A DNA stretch of 64,000 nucleotides, taken from positions 124,001 to 188,000 of the forward strand of contig JAHVJD010000001.1 of the NCBI GenBank assembly GCA_019801415.1. Direction: 5' to 3'. The notes beneath the pieces were generated by a model, which saw only the letters and a program-made list of their open reading frames with translations, was not told where the DNA came from and did not search any database. The first letter of the stretch is position 1, and every line of letters starts with the position of its first letter. The position numbers and the translations under genes were made by a program. The DNA comes from Nocardioides marinus (GTDB lineage Bacteria > Pseudomonadota > Alphaproteobacteria > Rhodobacterales > Rhodobacteraceae). This document shows, piece after piece, positions 1 to 8,424 of this stretch.

Positions 1-522
1 GGCAAAAGCCCGGCGCGTTTTGACACCAAGAAGCTGGAAAACCTGTGTGGCCAGCACATCGCCGTTAGCGATGATGCCGCGCTGCGGCAGGAAATTACCG
101 CCTACCTGGCCGCCGCCGGATTGCCGCCGCTGACTGACGTACAGTCACAAGGTCTTGAATCTGCGATGTATTGCCTCAAAGATCGGGCACGGACCTTCCC
201 TGAACTGCTTGAAAAAGCGCATTTTGTACTGGCTTCACGCCCAATTGACCGGGATGAGAAGGCAGAAAAGGCGCTGGCGGCTGTATCCGATGGTATACTG
301 GAAGAATTGACGCCGCAGTTGCAAAATGCTAGCTGGGTCCGTGACGATCTGGAGGCGCTTCTGAACGCATTTGCAGAAGCACATGATACCAAGTTCGGCA
401 AGCTGGCTGCCCCTTTACGGGCCGTGCTCGCAGGCCGGGCGGTAACGCCTTCGGTGTTCGACATGATGCTGATTCTGGGCCGTGAGGAAACCCTCGCCCG
501 GCTCGCTGACGCCACGGGCTGA
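1..522 (+). CDS. gltX: Glutamyl-tRNA synthetase, C-terminal part (5' end outside window)
   Basis: This enzyme charges tRNA-Glu with glutamate in the cytoplasm. The reading frame is open from the first base and ends at a TGA at 520-522, leaving 173 codons. The visible part opens with [13 protein letters not shown], a segment typical of the entry into the anticodon-binding domain of class I GluRS. The rest is the helical anticodon-binding region. The HIGH and KMSK-type motifs would lie upstream of the window. The gene is followed by two hairpins and then gltA on the same strand, 128 bases on. Only truncation by the window edge is seen, with no sign of damage. Confidence 0.92.
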   Translation, partial: GKSPARFDTKKLENLCGQHIAVSDDAALRQEITAYLAAAGLPPLTDVQSQGLESAMYCLKDRARTFPELLEKAHFVLASRPIDRDEKAEKALAAVSDGILEELTPQLQNASWVRDDLEALLNAFAEAHDTKFGKLAAPLRAVLAGRAVTPSVFDMMLILGREETLARLADATG

Positions 523-567
523 CCCCGGTCTTCACTCTCGGGTAAGCCCTTTATTGATACGACAAGC

Positions 568-622
568 CCTGCGCGACACAGCGCAGGCGCTGCCCTGCAC
601 ATCTCCGCCGCTTTCGGCGGAG
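568..622 (+). other. Two tandem hairpins between gltX and gltA
   Basis: Two inverted repeats follow each other. The first has arms CCTGCGC and GCGCAGG (568-574 and 581-587). The second has 8-bp arms CTCCGCCG and CGGCGGAG around a CTTT loop (603-622). Neither is followed by a T-run, so they are not clear intrinsic terminators. They lie in the presumed 5' leader of gltA, the second ending 28 bases before the start codon. They could stabilise or regulate the gltA transcript or weakly terminate gltX. Confidence 0.4.
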
Positions 623-650
623 GTCGTGCCTGCAACAGGAAGGGACATCT

Positions 651-1946
651 ATGACCGAGACCAAGAAATCTGCCACGCTCAGCCTGGATGGCAAAACATA
701 CGAGCTGCCCATTTTCTCTCCAACGGCCGGGCCAGATGTCCTCGACATCCGCAAGCTCTACGCGCAGGCCGGCGTGTTCACCTACGACCCGGGCTTCACC
801 TCCACTGCCAGCTGCGACAGCACCATCACCTATATCGATGGCAACGAGGGCATTCTGCTGCACCGCGGTTACCCGATCGACCAGCTGGCCAGCAAGTCGC
901 ACTACCTGGAGGTCTGCTACCTGCTGCTCTACGGTGAACTGCCGACCGCGACCCAGCTTGAGGATTTCGAGACCCGTGTGACCCGTCACACGATGGTGCA
1001 CGAGCAGATGCACAACTTCTTCCGCGGCTTCCGCCGCGACGCGCACCCGATGGCGACCCTGGTAGGCGTGGTCGGCGCAATGTCCGCCTTCTACCACGAC
1101 TCCACCGACATCTCGGATCCCTGGCAGCGCGAAGTGGCTGCAATCCGTCTGATCGCAAAGCTGCCGACGATTGCGGCGATGGCGTATAAATACTCGATCG
1201 GTCAGCCCTTCGTGTACCCGCGCAACGATCTGGATTACGCCGCGAACTTCCTGCATATGTGCTTCTCGGTCCCGGCCGAGGATTACAACGTCAACCCGAT
1301 CCTCAGCCGCGCAATGGACCGGATCTTCACCCTGCACGCGGATCACGAGCAGAACGCCTCGACCTCGACCGTGCGTCTGGCCTCGTCCTCGGGTGCGAAC
1401 CCGTTTGCCTGTATCGCGGCCGGCATTGCCTGCCTTTGGGGTCCGGCCCACGGTGGCGCCAACCAGGCCTGCCTGGAAATGCTCAAGGAGATCGGCTCGG
1501 TCGATCGCATCCCCGAGTTCATCGCCCGCGCCAAGGACAAGAACGACCCGTTCCGCCTGATGGGCTTTGGCCACCGCGTCTACAAGAACACCGACCCCCG
1601 CGCCAAGGTGCTGAAGCAATCCGCGGACGAGGTGCTGGAACTGCTGGGCGTCGAAGACAACCCGCTGCTGCAGGTTGCCAAGGAACTGGAGCGCACCGCG
1701 CTGAACGACCCCTACTTCATCGAGAAGAAGCTGTTCCCGAACGTCGACTTCTACTCGGGCATCATCCTCGAGGCGATGGGCTTCCCGACCTCGATGTTCA
1801 CCCCGATCTTCGCGCTGTCGCGCACCGTCGGCTGGATCTCCCAGTGGAAGGAAATGATCGCGGACCCACAGAACAAGATCGGTCGCCCGCGCCAGCTGTA
1901 CCTGGGCGAGACCGCACGCGACTACGTCGATATCGAAAAGCGCTGA
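651..1946 (+). CDS. gltA: Citrate synthase (type II)
   Basis: Citrate synthase condenses oxaloacetate and acetyl-CoA to citrate, the entry step of the TCA cycle. The 431-residue protein has the usual length of the bacterial hexameric type. The catalytic set is visible: His232 in DHEQNAST, His267 in GPAHGGAN, His308 in FGHRVY and Asp366 in NVDFYSG. The start ATG follows AGGAAGGGA at a normal distance. A strong terminator follows the stop, so the gene is probably monocistronic or the last gene after gltX. The acidic, well-conserved sequence shows no irregularity. Confidence 0.98.
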   Translation: MTETKKSATLSLDGKTYELPIFSPTAGPDVLDIRKLYAQAGVFTYDPGFTSTASCDSTITYIDGNEGILLHRGYPIDQLASKSHYLEVCYLLLYGELPTATQLEDFETRVTRHTMVHEQMHNFFRGFRRDAHPMATLVGVVGAMSAFYHDSTDISDPWQREVAAIRLIAKLPTIAAMAYKYSIGQPFVYPRNDLDYAANFLHMCFSVPAEDYNVNPILSRAMDRIFTLHADHEQNASTSTVRLASSSGANPFACIAAGIACLWGPAHGGANQACLEMLKEIGSVDRIPEFIARAKDKNDPFRLMGFGHRVYKNTDPRAKVLKQSADEVLELLGVEDNPLLQVAKELERTALNDPYFIEKKLFPNVDFYSGIILEAMGFPTSMFTPIFALSRTVGWISQWKEMIADPQNKIGRPRQLYLGETARDYVDIEKR

Positions 1947-1970
1947 ATCGCGCCCTTATAGACGATCTGA

Positions 1971-1997
1971 ACGCCCCGCTGATTGCGGGGCGTTTTT
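1971..1997 (+). terminator. Intrinsic terminator of gltA
   Basis: Nine-bp arms ACGCCCCGC and GCGGGGCGT surround a TGATT loop and run into TTTTT. This is 24 bases after the gltA stop. Confidence 0.88.
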
Positions 1998-2214
1998 CAT
2001 TTCAAGACCCGCTTTCTGAACAAAATCCACCGCCACGTCCCATTGTCCGGCACCCCGGGACAGTGACCACTCAAATTTGACATAAAATGTTCTGCCCCGT
2101 ACCAATTATCGACAAGCCGCCTTCACAGTTGCCACTCAATTCCACGCGGCCGAAGGTAAAAGGCTGTTCGATGGTCGGGCCGGGCCCGGTTTATTTTTCA
2201 AAAGGACTTTCTTG

Positions 2215-3081
2215 ATGGAATTGCTGATTTTGCTCTCGCTTGGCCTCGCCGTTGGACTTGGCATGGCAATCTTTGACGACGATGACGACGGCAGCGATCA
2301 AGCTTCCTCCGAAGAGACCGATCTCGAAACCAGCGACGAAGCCGATGTCGTGGTCGGCAGCGAGGAGGACGACGTGGTATTCGCCGGTGCGGGCGATGAC
2401 CTGATCGAAGGGCGTGGCGGCGATGATCGGATGTTCGGGCAAGCGGGCAATGATTTCCTCACCGGTGGTACCGGCGACGATTTCATGCGTGGTGGCAGCG
2501 GAAATGATGCCATCCTCGATCACGAGGGCGCAGATACGATCTGGGGCGATCTGGGCGATGACACGATCGTGGCCACCAGCGCGATGGACGGTGAGGAAAT
2601 CGCGGAAATGGCCCGTGAAATCACCGACGCACTGGAGGCCGGCCAAGAGCCCGATGTGACGCAGGACGACCTGCGGGCGCTGCTGCGCGCCAACGACGAA
2701 GATACCGACAGCGACGCGGACAGCGTTCATGCCGGATATGGCAACGATATCGTGATCGCGGGAGACGGTGACACGGTCACGCTTGGCGAAGGTTTCGATA
2801 CGCTGGCCATCGGTGACTGGATGGAGGAGGATCACGACCCGGTGGTCCTGACCGATTTCACCAAGGGAGAGGACGTGATTGTCTACTCTCACGACGGTGA
2901 AGGCGCCCTGCCAGAGCTGGAGCTCGGCTGGGACGACGACGGCACCGGTGATGGCGCAGGCTCGGCTCTGATCTACGCGAATAAAACGCTGATCGCGCGG
3001 ATTCCGGGCGCGGGCACCAGTTTGTCGGCCAGCGACATTTCGATTGTTGACCGCTCGTCCTCGCCGCTGATGTCCCTGTAA
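2215..3081 (+). CDS. Acidic RTX-repeat calcium-binding protein with hydrophobic N-terminus
   Basis: This 288-residue protein begins with a hydrophobic segment (about residues 1-19, MELLILLSLGLAVGLGMAIF) followed at once by DDDDD and a Glu/Asp-rich linker. Residues about 45-110 carry RTX nonapeptides of the GGxGxDxLx type (GAGDDLIEG, GGTGDDFMRG), which bind calcium in a beta-roll. A single broken repeat cluster follows a helical insert, then a C-terminal domain beginning TDFTKGEDVIVY. The ATG at 2215 is chosen over the TTG at 2212 because AAGGA sits 8 bases before it. The same architecture recurs in the gene at 23132-24316. Whether it is membrane-anchored or secreted is unknown, and no secretion genes are nearby. 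Confidence 0.85.
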   Translation: MELLILLSLGLAVGLGMAIFDDDDDGSDQASSEETDLETSDEADVVVGSEEDDVVFAGAGDDLIEGRGGDDRMFGQAGNDFLTGGTGDDFMRGGSGNDAILDHEGADTIWGDLGDDTIVATSAMDGEEIAEMAREITDALEAGQEPDVTQDDLRALLRANDEDTDSDADSVHAGYGNDIVIAGDGDTVTLGEGFDTLAIGDWMEEDHDPVVLTDFTKGEDVIVYSHDGEGALPELELGWDDDGTGDGAGSALIYANKTLIARIPGAGTSLSASDISIVDRSSSPLMSL

Positions 3082-3084
3082 GGC

Positions 3085-3104
3085 GCCGGGGCAACAGCCC
3101 CGGC
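3085..3104. terminator. Hairpin between convergent genes
   Basis: Arms GCCGGGG and CCCCGGC lie between the convergent RTX gene and the enoyl-CoA hydratase-family gene. No T-run follows, so termination is only suggested. Confidence 0.35.
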
Positions 3105-3133
3105 CCCGGCACAGCGACACCCGTCAGAGGCTC

Positions 3134-3910
3134 TCAGCGCCCCTCGAATTTCGCGGGGCGCTTTTCCATGAAGGCGGTCACGCCTTCGAGGAAATCCCGG
3201 CTCTTGCCGCATTGCCCCTGAAGGTGCGCTTCCAGTTGCAACTGCTCCGCCAGAGAATTCCCGTTGCTGTCCCGCAAGGCGGTTTTGGTGGCGGCAAAGG
3301 CCTTGCTCGGCCCGTTCGCGAGATAGGTGGCACGCGCCTGCCAATGGGCGGCGAATTCGGCATCCGGCACCGCCTCCCAGATCATGCCCATGGCGCTCGC
3401 CTCGCGCGCCGAGATGCGCTCGGCAAACAGGGCAGCTCCCATCGCCTTGGCCAATCCGATCTGGCGCGGCAGGAACCAGGTACCACCGGCATCGGGGATC
3501 AGGCCGATCTTCGAAAACGCCTGCATGAAGAAGGCGCTTTCGCAGGCGATGACCACATCCGCAGCCAGCGCCAGGTTCGCCCCTGCCCCCGCTGCCGCGC
3601 CGTTGACGGCGGCAACCACGGGAACCGGGCAGTCGTAGATTGCCTCCAGCATCGGGAGATATTCATCGCGCAGCGTGCGTTCGAGGTCGAGGTCCCCGCC
3701 GTTGCCCGCATCACTCAGATCCTGCCCCGAGCAGAAGGCATCGCCTGCCCCGGTCAAGACCACCGCACGGGCCTGGGCCGCGGCCTGCTGCATCGCATGG
3801 GTGATCTCCAGCCGCATGCGACTGTTCAGCGCGTTCTTGCGCGCCTCCCGGTTCAGGGTCACAACGGCCAACCCGTTCTCCAGCGAAAACAGGATTTCCT
3901 TATAGTCCAT
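3134..3910 (-). CDS. Enoyl-CoA hydratase/isomerase family protein, PaaG-like
   Basis: This 258-residue crotonase-fold protein acts on an acyl-CoA in the cytoplasm. The oxyanion-hole segments are visible as FCSGQDL (59-65) and GAAAGAGANLAL (104-115). The first glutamate of classical hydratases is absent. Instead the protein has the IPDAGGTW signature with Asp140, as in PaaG, the 1,2-epoxyphenylacetyl-CoA isomerase of phenylacetate degradation. No other paa genes are in the window, so the substrate is inferred only. The fused indolepyruvate oxidoreductase some 8 kb away could supply aryl-acetyl-CoA. The gene lies 103 bases downstream of ccmH on the same strand. Confidence 0.85.
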   Translation of the reverse strand: MDYKEILFSLENGLAVVTLNREARKNALNSRMRLEITHAMQQAAAQARAVVLTGAGDAFCSGQDLSDAGNGGDLDLERTLRDEYLPMLEAIYDCPVPVVAAVNGAAAGAGANLALAADVVIACESAFFMQAFSKIGLIPDAGGTWFLPRQIGLAKAMGAALFAERISAREASAMGMIWEAVPDAEFAAHWQARATYLANGPSKAFAATKTALRDSNGNSLAEQLQLEAHLQGQCGKSRDFLEGVTAFMEKRPAKFEGR

Positions 3911-4013
3911 CGGCGCGCCTCATCTGTTGGAGCCTAGCAGCGACCGCGAAACGGCCCGCCCTTATGCCGCCATGTTGACCCAAAGCCCGCCTACGGGAAA
4001 GCCCAACCCGGCG

Positions 4014-4496
4014 TCACTCCTCGAGGATTTTGCGCAGGCGTTCCTGCTCTTCGGGGCTCAGCGACTTCTCCGCAACTTTGGGGGCACGCGCGCGACCGCG
4101 CACGTAGAACACCCCGATGACCAGCGCCATCAGCAGCATCAATGGTCCCGCCGCCCACAACAGCCAGTTCGCGCCGCTGATCGCCGGGCGCAGCAGCACG
4201 TATTCACCGTAGCGGTCAACGATGAAATCGAGCGCCTCGGTGTCGCTGTCGCCGGCCAGCAGTCGTTCCCTTACAAGGATGCGCAGATCCCGCGCCAATT
4301 CCGCATTTGAATCGTCGATGCTCTCGTTGCGGCACACCAGACAGCGCAGGCCCTCTGACAGGTGCCGCGCGCGCTGTTCCAGAACCGGATCGTCCAGAAC
4401 CTCGTCCGGTTCAACAGCCCCGCCCGGCGCTGCTGCCAGAAGAGTAAGCGTGGTCAGCCCAACAACGATCAGGGATTTCAGACCTGCCAACCTCAT
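4014..4496 (-). CDS. ccmH: Cytochrome c-type biogenesis protein CcmH
   Basis: CcmH is a membrane-anchored periplasmic thiol-disulfide protein. It reduces the CXXCH haem-binding cysteines of apocytochrome c and works with CcmF in haem ligation. The 160-residue protein has an N-terminal signal anchor (about 7-24), the diagnostic LRCLVCRNES motif with Cys52 and Cys55, a helical domain, and a C-terminal membrane helix around residues 108-130. Its ATG overlaps the ccmF stop by four bases (ATGA), so translation is coupled. It is the short CcmH form, without the TPR domain found fused in E. coli. Confidence 0.96.
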   Translation of the reverse strand: MRLAGLKSLIVVGLTTLTLLAAAPGGAVEPDEVLDDPVLEQRARHLSEGLRCLVCRNESIDDSNAELARDLRILVRERLLAGDSDTEALDFIVDRYGEYVLLRPAISGANWLLWAAGPLMLLMALVIGVFYVRGRARAPKVAEKSLSPEEQERLRKILEE

Positions 4497-6457
4497 TCTG
4501 CCGCCACTCCTGTTGCCGCGGTCTTGCGTGCGCCAGCCGCAACGCGGAAGCGCCGGTCACTCAGGCTCAGCAGCCCCCCCAGCGCCATCAGGATAGACCC
4601 GCCCCAGATCCAGTTCGCGAAAGGCTTGATGTAGGTACGCATGGTCCAGCCGCCGTCCTCCTGGCGATCACCAAGCACCACGTAGAGGTCTCGGGTGAAC
4701 CGATAGTCGATCGCGGCTTCGGTGGTCGGCATTCGCGCCACCGGGTAGTCCCGCTTTTCCGGGTAGAGAACCGCCTCGAGGCGTCCGTTGCGCAGCACCT
4801 CGACATGGCCTTTGGTGCTGAAGTAATTCGGCCCCTGCTCGCGGCTGACGTCCTTCAGCACCAGCTCATACCCACCGACGGTGAAAGGCTCGCCCAGATT
4901 GGCAACGCGGATGTCTTCCTGCTCCCAGGCGGTCAGACCCGCGACGGCAAAAATCGTGATGCCAAGCCCCGCATGCGCGATGGCCTTGCCCCAATCGGCC
5001 CTCGGCAGGCGTGCGATCCGCTGCAAGCGTCCGCTTTTGCCGCTGCGCAGCCACAGGTCCGCCAGCGCGCCGAACACCACCCAAGTGCCGAGGAACAGAC
5101 CCACAGGCCCCAGCGCACTGCGCCCGGTCTGCACCGCCCAGGCCAGCACGCCCAGAGACACCGCGAGGACGAACACGAAGCGCAGCTGCCAGGCAGCCCG
5201 CGCGATCTTGCCCCGCTTCCACGGCAGCATCGCGCCCACCGGCAGCAGCAGCCCCAGCACCACCATGAAGGGGGTGAAGGCCGAGTTGAAGAACGGCGGG
5301 CCAACGCTGAGCTTGCGGTCGAACAGCATCTCCGCAACGATCGGCCAGATGGTGCCGAAGAACACCACGAAGCAGCTGACCGCCAGCAGGATGTTATTTG
5401 CCACCAGCGCGCTTTCACGGCTGAGCACGCCAAACACGCCCTTGGCCTCCATCGCCTGGGCGCGCGCGGCAAACAGCGTCAGTGCGCCGCCCGTGAAGAA
5501 GGCAAGGATCATCAGGATGAAGACGCCGCGCTCCGGATCGTTGGCAAAGGCGTGCACGCTGGTGATGATGCCGGAGCGCACGATGAAGGTGCCGATCAGC
5601 GAGAAGCCGAAGGCGAGGATCGCCAGCAGGATGGTCCAGCTTTTCAACGCCTCGCGCTTTTCCACCACGATGGCCGAATGCAACAGCGCCGCCGCCAGCA
5701 GCCACGGCATGAAGGAGGCGTTTTCGACCGGATCCCAGAACCAGAAGCCGCCCCAGCCCAGCTCGTAATAGGCCCACCAGGATCCCAGCGCGATGCCGAT
5801 GGTCAGGAATATCCAGGCCGCCAGTGTCCAGGGCCGCACCCAGCGCCCCCAGGCCGCATCCACGCGCCCCTCGATCAGGGCGGCCACGGCAAAGGAAAAC
5901 GCCATGCTGAGGCCGACATAGCCGAGGTACAGGAACGGCGGGTGGAAGGCGAGACCGGGATCCTGCAGCAAGGGGTTCAGGTCCTGCCCGTCAAAGGGCG
6001 GCACCACCAGCCGCAGGAACGGGTTGGAGGTGAACAGGATGAAGGCAAAGAACGCCACGCCAATGGCGGCCTGCACCGCCAGCACCCGCGCCTTCAGCGT
6101 CGGGGGCAACCCGCCGCCGAATACGGAGGCCAGCGCCCCGAACAGCGCCACGATCAGCACCCAGAGCAACATGGAGCCCTCGTGATTGCCCCAGGTGCCG
6201 GAGATCTTGTAGAGCATCGGCTTGGCCGAATGGCTGTTCAGCACCACCAGCTTCAGCGAGAAATCCGAGGTTACAAAGGCCCACATCAGCGCGCCGAAGG
6301 CAAAGGCGGTGAACAGGAACTGCGCCTGTGCTGCCGGTTCCGCGACGGCCATCCATCCGGGCCAGCGTTTCTGGGCGCCGATCAGGGGCACCACCATCTG
6401 CACGATGGCGATCATGAAGGCGAGGATCAGGGCAAAGTGGCCGAGCTCTGTAATCAT
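4493..6457 (-). CDS. ccmF: Haem lyase CcmF (cytochrome c-type biogenesis)
   Basis: CcmF is the large membrane subunit that takes haem from holo-CcmE and attaches it to apocytochrome c. The 654-residue, many-helix protein contains the WGGFWFWDPVENASF signature (about 235-248), TWGNHEGS (88-95) and HPPFLYLGY (172-180). These carry the tryptophan-rich haem-handling site and conserved histidines. The frame is open 29 codons further upstream, but the ATG at 6457 is chosen because AGGAG precedes it and MITELGHFALIL is the usual family N-terminus. It overlaps ccmH and lies 93 bases downstream of the holin gene. Confidence 0.96.
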   Translation of the reverse strand: MITELGHFALILAFMIAIVQMVVPLIGAQKRWPGWMAVAEPAAQAQFLFTAFAFGALMWAFVTSDFSLKLVVLNSHSAKPMLYKISGTWGNHEGSMLLWVLIVALFGALASVFGGGLPPTLKARVLAVQAAIGVAFFAFILFTSNPFLRLVVPPFDGQDLNPLLQDPGLAFHPPFLYLGYVGLSMAFSFAVAALIEGRVDAAWGRWVRPWTLAAWIFLTIGIALGSWWAYYELGWGGFWFWDPVENASFMPWLLAAALLHSAIVVEKREALKSWTILLAILAFGFSLIGTFIVRSGIITSVHAFANDPERGVFILMILAFFTGGALTLFAARAQAMEAKGVFGVLSRESALVANNILLAVSCFVVFFGTIWPIVAEMLFDRKLSVGPPFFNSAFTPFMVVLGLLLPVGAMLPWKRGKIARAAWQLRFVFVLAVSLGVLAWAVQTGRSALGPVGLFLGTWVVFGALADLWLRSGKSGRLQRIARLPRADWGKAIAHAGLGITIFAVAGLTAWEQEDIRVANLGEPFTVGGYELVLKDVSREQGPNYFSTKGHVEVLRNGRLEAVLYPEKRDYPVARMPTTEAAIDYRFTRDLYVVLGDRQEDGGWTMRTYIKPFANWIWGGSILMALGGLLSLSDRRFRVAAGARKTAATGVAAE

Positions 6458-6550
6458 GGGGTCTCCTATTCGCATGTCTGCTATACGCCGCTCTGCCTGC
6501 GGGGCCAATGGCAATCGGCGCGCCACGCCGCCGCAGCAGCGCAAATGTGA

Positions 6551-7126
6551 TCAGCCACGCCGTGCTTTCCACGCCTCTAGCGCCGGGTTTTCCACCGCCG
6601 CCACCGTGTCCAGCCGTGCCGCCGCATCCGTGCCGGTGGCGGCACTGCCCGGGCTGTCTGCGCGAAGGCCATTCAGCGCGGCGATGTTTTCAACAGCCTG
6701 CGGCAGACGCGCCATGCTGGCCGCCAGACCCTGTTGAAATTCCTGGGTTTTCACCTGATGCCGCGCGCCGAAGTAGAAAGAGACCACCACGCCCAGCAGC
6801 CACCACAGCGGCTCCGGCACCAGCGCAAGGCCCTGCATGCGGGCGGCAAACCACACCGGGTCCGCCAGCGCCGAGACAATCAGCCCCAGCGTTCCCAGCG
6901 CCAGCATGGGGCGCGGCAGGCGGTTTACCCCGTCCATGAGACGGTCAAAGCGGCCCTTTTGCGCCCGCTGGAACTCGGCCCCCAGCTGTGACAGCGCCGC
7001 GACCTGCACCGCATGGGCGCGCTGCGCGCTGCCTTCGGCGTTTTCGCGGAACACCTCTGCGGTTTCGCGCACAAGATTGCGACGGCTGCCGAACACCAGC
7101 GCCAAGATATCTGTAATCATTCCCAT
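6551..7126 (-). CDS. Holin of the gene-transfer-agent 3TM type
   Basis: This 191-residue protein has an N-terminal amphipathic stretch (MGMITDILALVFG), a charged helical region, two hydrophobic helices in about residues 73-120 (MLALGTLGLIVSALA and PLWWLLGVVVSFYFG), and a soluble tail. This layout matches the holin family linked to release of Rhodobacterales gene transfer agents. Such holins permeabilise the inner membrane so the endolysin reaches peptidoglycan. The ATG overlaps the end of the upstream endolysin gene by 10 bases, with AAAGGA inside that gene, so the two are translationally coupled. The family call is from recognition of the sequence pattern and the partner gene. Confidence 0.78.
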   Translation of the reverse strand: MGMITDILALVFGSRRNLVRETAEVFRENAEGSAQRAHAVQVAALSQLGAEFQRAQKGRFDRLMDGVNRLPRPMLALGTLGLIVSALADPVWFAARMQGLALVPEPLWWLLGVVVSFYFGARHQVKTQEFQQGLAASMARLPQAVENIAALNGLRADSPGSAATGTDAAARLDTVAAVENPALEAWKARRG

Positions 7127-7728
7127 GCTGCGGTCCTTTGCTGAAATGCCTGCTGGCTGAGGTGGTACTCGGGCGACAGGAAGGCCTCGGCCCGGCGGAT
7201 CCAGCCGCCCTTGGTGCCCGCACGGGTGCGCGCATATTTGCGGCTGGCCGGGCGCCGGTCGGCAAGGCGGAAGTAATAATTGCGCCGCGCAATCCCGTAA
7301 GCATCGCGGAAGGCCTGCGCATCCACCTCTGCCGCCTGTCGCGCGGCACCTGCGGTCTGTCGGCCGATCACGCCGTCCACCGTCACTTGGTAGCCCATCT
7401 GAACCAGCAACTGCTGCAGGATCCGCACCGCATTGCTGCCTGCGTTCACATACATGTCGAACACCGACGCCTGCACCGCCTGCGGCAGCGCGCCGATACC
7501 CGGCGCATCGAAATAATGGCGGATGAAGATCCGCTCAGCGTCTTCGGGGCTGAGGGCGCGCACGTCATCCACCCCGATCCGGCCGTCGCCGGTCAGATCC
7601 AGCCCCAGCCGCCGCAGGGTACCGATGGTGACGCCGTATTTGGTGGCGCCGCCGGGATCATCCGGATCATTCACAAAGCCGCCTTCGCGGGCGACGATCT
7701 CTGCCGCGATGTCCTGAACTGTCTGCAT
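7117..7728 (-). CDS. GH108-family peptidoglycan hydrolase (GTA-type endolysin)
   Basis: This 203-residue enzyme belongs to the family that cleaves the glycan strands of peptidoglycan. Glu15 in the AREGGFVNDPDDPGGATKYG motif is the expected catalytic residue. The C-terminal half (about 100-175) has the VDGVIGRQT and YYFRLADRRP features of the peptidoglycan-binding domain usually paired with it. A 12-residue EF-hand-like loop, DLTGDGRIGVDD, lies at 44-55. No signal peptide is seen, which fits holin-dependent release. With the overlapping holin gene it matches the lysis pair used by Rhodobacter capsulatus to release its gene transfer agent. The GTA structural cluster is not in this window. Confidence 0.85.
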   Translation of the reverse strand: MQTVQDIAAEIVAREGGFVNDPDDPGGATKYGVTIGTLRRLGLDLTGDGRIGVDDVRALSPEDAERIFIRHYFDAPGIGALPQAVQASVFDMYVNAGSNAVRILQQLLVQMGYQVTVDGVIGRQTAGAARQAAEVDAQAFRDAYGIARRNYYFRLADRRPASRKYARTRAGTKGGWIRRAEAFLSPEYHLSQQAFQQRTAAWE

Positions 7729-7839
7729 TGCACCTCACCCTTTTCCGGTTTGCCGGACGCGATGAGACTGCCGCGAAGCTGCTAAGATCCGCTGAGACCG
7801 GCGTGCGCTGCCTGCGCAACACCCCGGTGAGGCGCCGCC

Positions 7840-7914
7840 GCGCCGCGCGCAGCGCGGCGCCCGGCCCAACGCAAAACGCCTCCCGCGAGGGAGGCGACTT
7901 TGGGGCGGGAGCGC
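7840..7914. repeat. Composite intergenic repeat, copy A
   Basis: The element starts with the palindrome GCGCCGCGC-GCA-GCGCGGCGC (7840-7860), followed by CCGGCCCAAC, a hairpin (CGCCTCCC/GGGAGGCG) and the end motif GCGGGAGCGC (7905-7914). The same outer parts occur at 11367-11448 and, in rearranged form, at 59785-59897. The central hairpin differs between copies. Confidence 0.6.
7873..7896 (-). terminator. Intrinsic terminator downstream of ccmE
   Basis: Read on the minus strand, CGCCTCCC and GGGAGGCG form an 8-bp stem followed by TTTT. It lies 37 bases after the ccmE stop and inside repeat copy A. It should separate ccmE transcription from the lysis genes. Confidence 0.65.
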
Positions 7915-7932
7915 ACCAGTCAGTTTAGACGG

Positions 7933-8376
7933 TCAACTCTCGGGCTCTTGGTAGACACCCTGTTCCTTCAGCGCGTCCACGACCTCCTTGGGCATGTAGG
8001 TCTCATCATGTTTCGCAAGAATTTCAGATGCTTCGAACACACCGTTCACGTAGCGACCGGTGCCGACCATACCCTGGTTCTCCTCGAACAGATCGGGCAG
8101 CACACCGGTGTAGGTGACATCAACGGTGGCCCCCCCATCGGTCACTGCAAAACGCACCGTCTCACCCTGCCCCCGTACCAAGGACCCCTCGGCAACCAGC
8201 CCGCCGATGCGGAAGACCTCGGTCGGCTCCGGAGGAGCCTCGACGACCTGACTGGGGGAGCGGAAATAGTTGATGCCATCCCGCATCGCATAGCCGATCA
8301 GGGCGGTGGCGACGATCAGCGCCACCGCCGCAAGGGCGATGACCTGAATACGGCGCTGTTTCTTCAGGTTCTTCAT
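7933..8376 (-). CDS. ccmE: Cytochrome c maturation haem chaperone CcmE
   Basis: CcmE is a membrane-anchored periplasmic protein that binds haem covalently and hands it to CcmF. The 147-residue protein has one N-terminal membrane helix (about 11-30), an OB-fold beta domain, and the LAKHDETYMP motif with haem-linking His123 and Tyr127. The start follows AGAGGA closely. It lies 48 bases after argC and is separated from ccmF-ccmH by the endolysin-holin pair and a terminator. It is therefore probably expressed from the argC side and not together with ccmF. Confidence 0.96.
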   Translation of the reverse strand: MKNLKKQRRIQVIALAAVALIVATALIGYAMRDGINYFRSPSQVVEAPPEPTEVFRIGGLVAEGSLVRGQGETVRFAVTDGGATVDVTYTGVLPDLFEENQGMVGTGRYVNGVFEASEILAKHDETYMPKEVVDALKEQGVYQEPES

Positions 8377-8424
8377 GGTGTCCTCTGGTCAAGACCCAGG
8401 AGCCGCGCTGACAGCGCCGCCCCG

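Noticed and set aside
102-1619. Long minus-strand frame opposite gltX/gltA (505 codons)
   Set aside because: It lies antisense to the clearly conserved citrate synthase and has no family resemblance; long antisense frames are common in GC-rich DNA.
4805-6550. Plus-strand frame of 581 codons opposite ccmF
   Set aside because: Very rich in His, Gln, Gly and Arg, the mirror of a membrane-protein gene; ccmF on the other strand has all family motifs.
7728-7928. Plus-strand frame of 66 codons between the endolysin and ccmE genes
   Set aside because: It runs through the GC palindrome of repeat copy A and a terminator; low-complexity Arg/Ala product.
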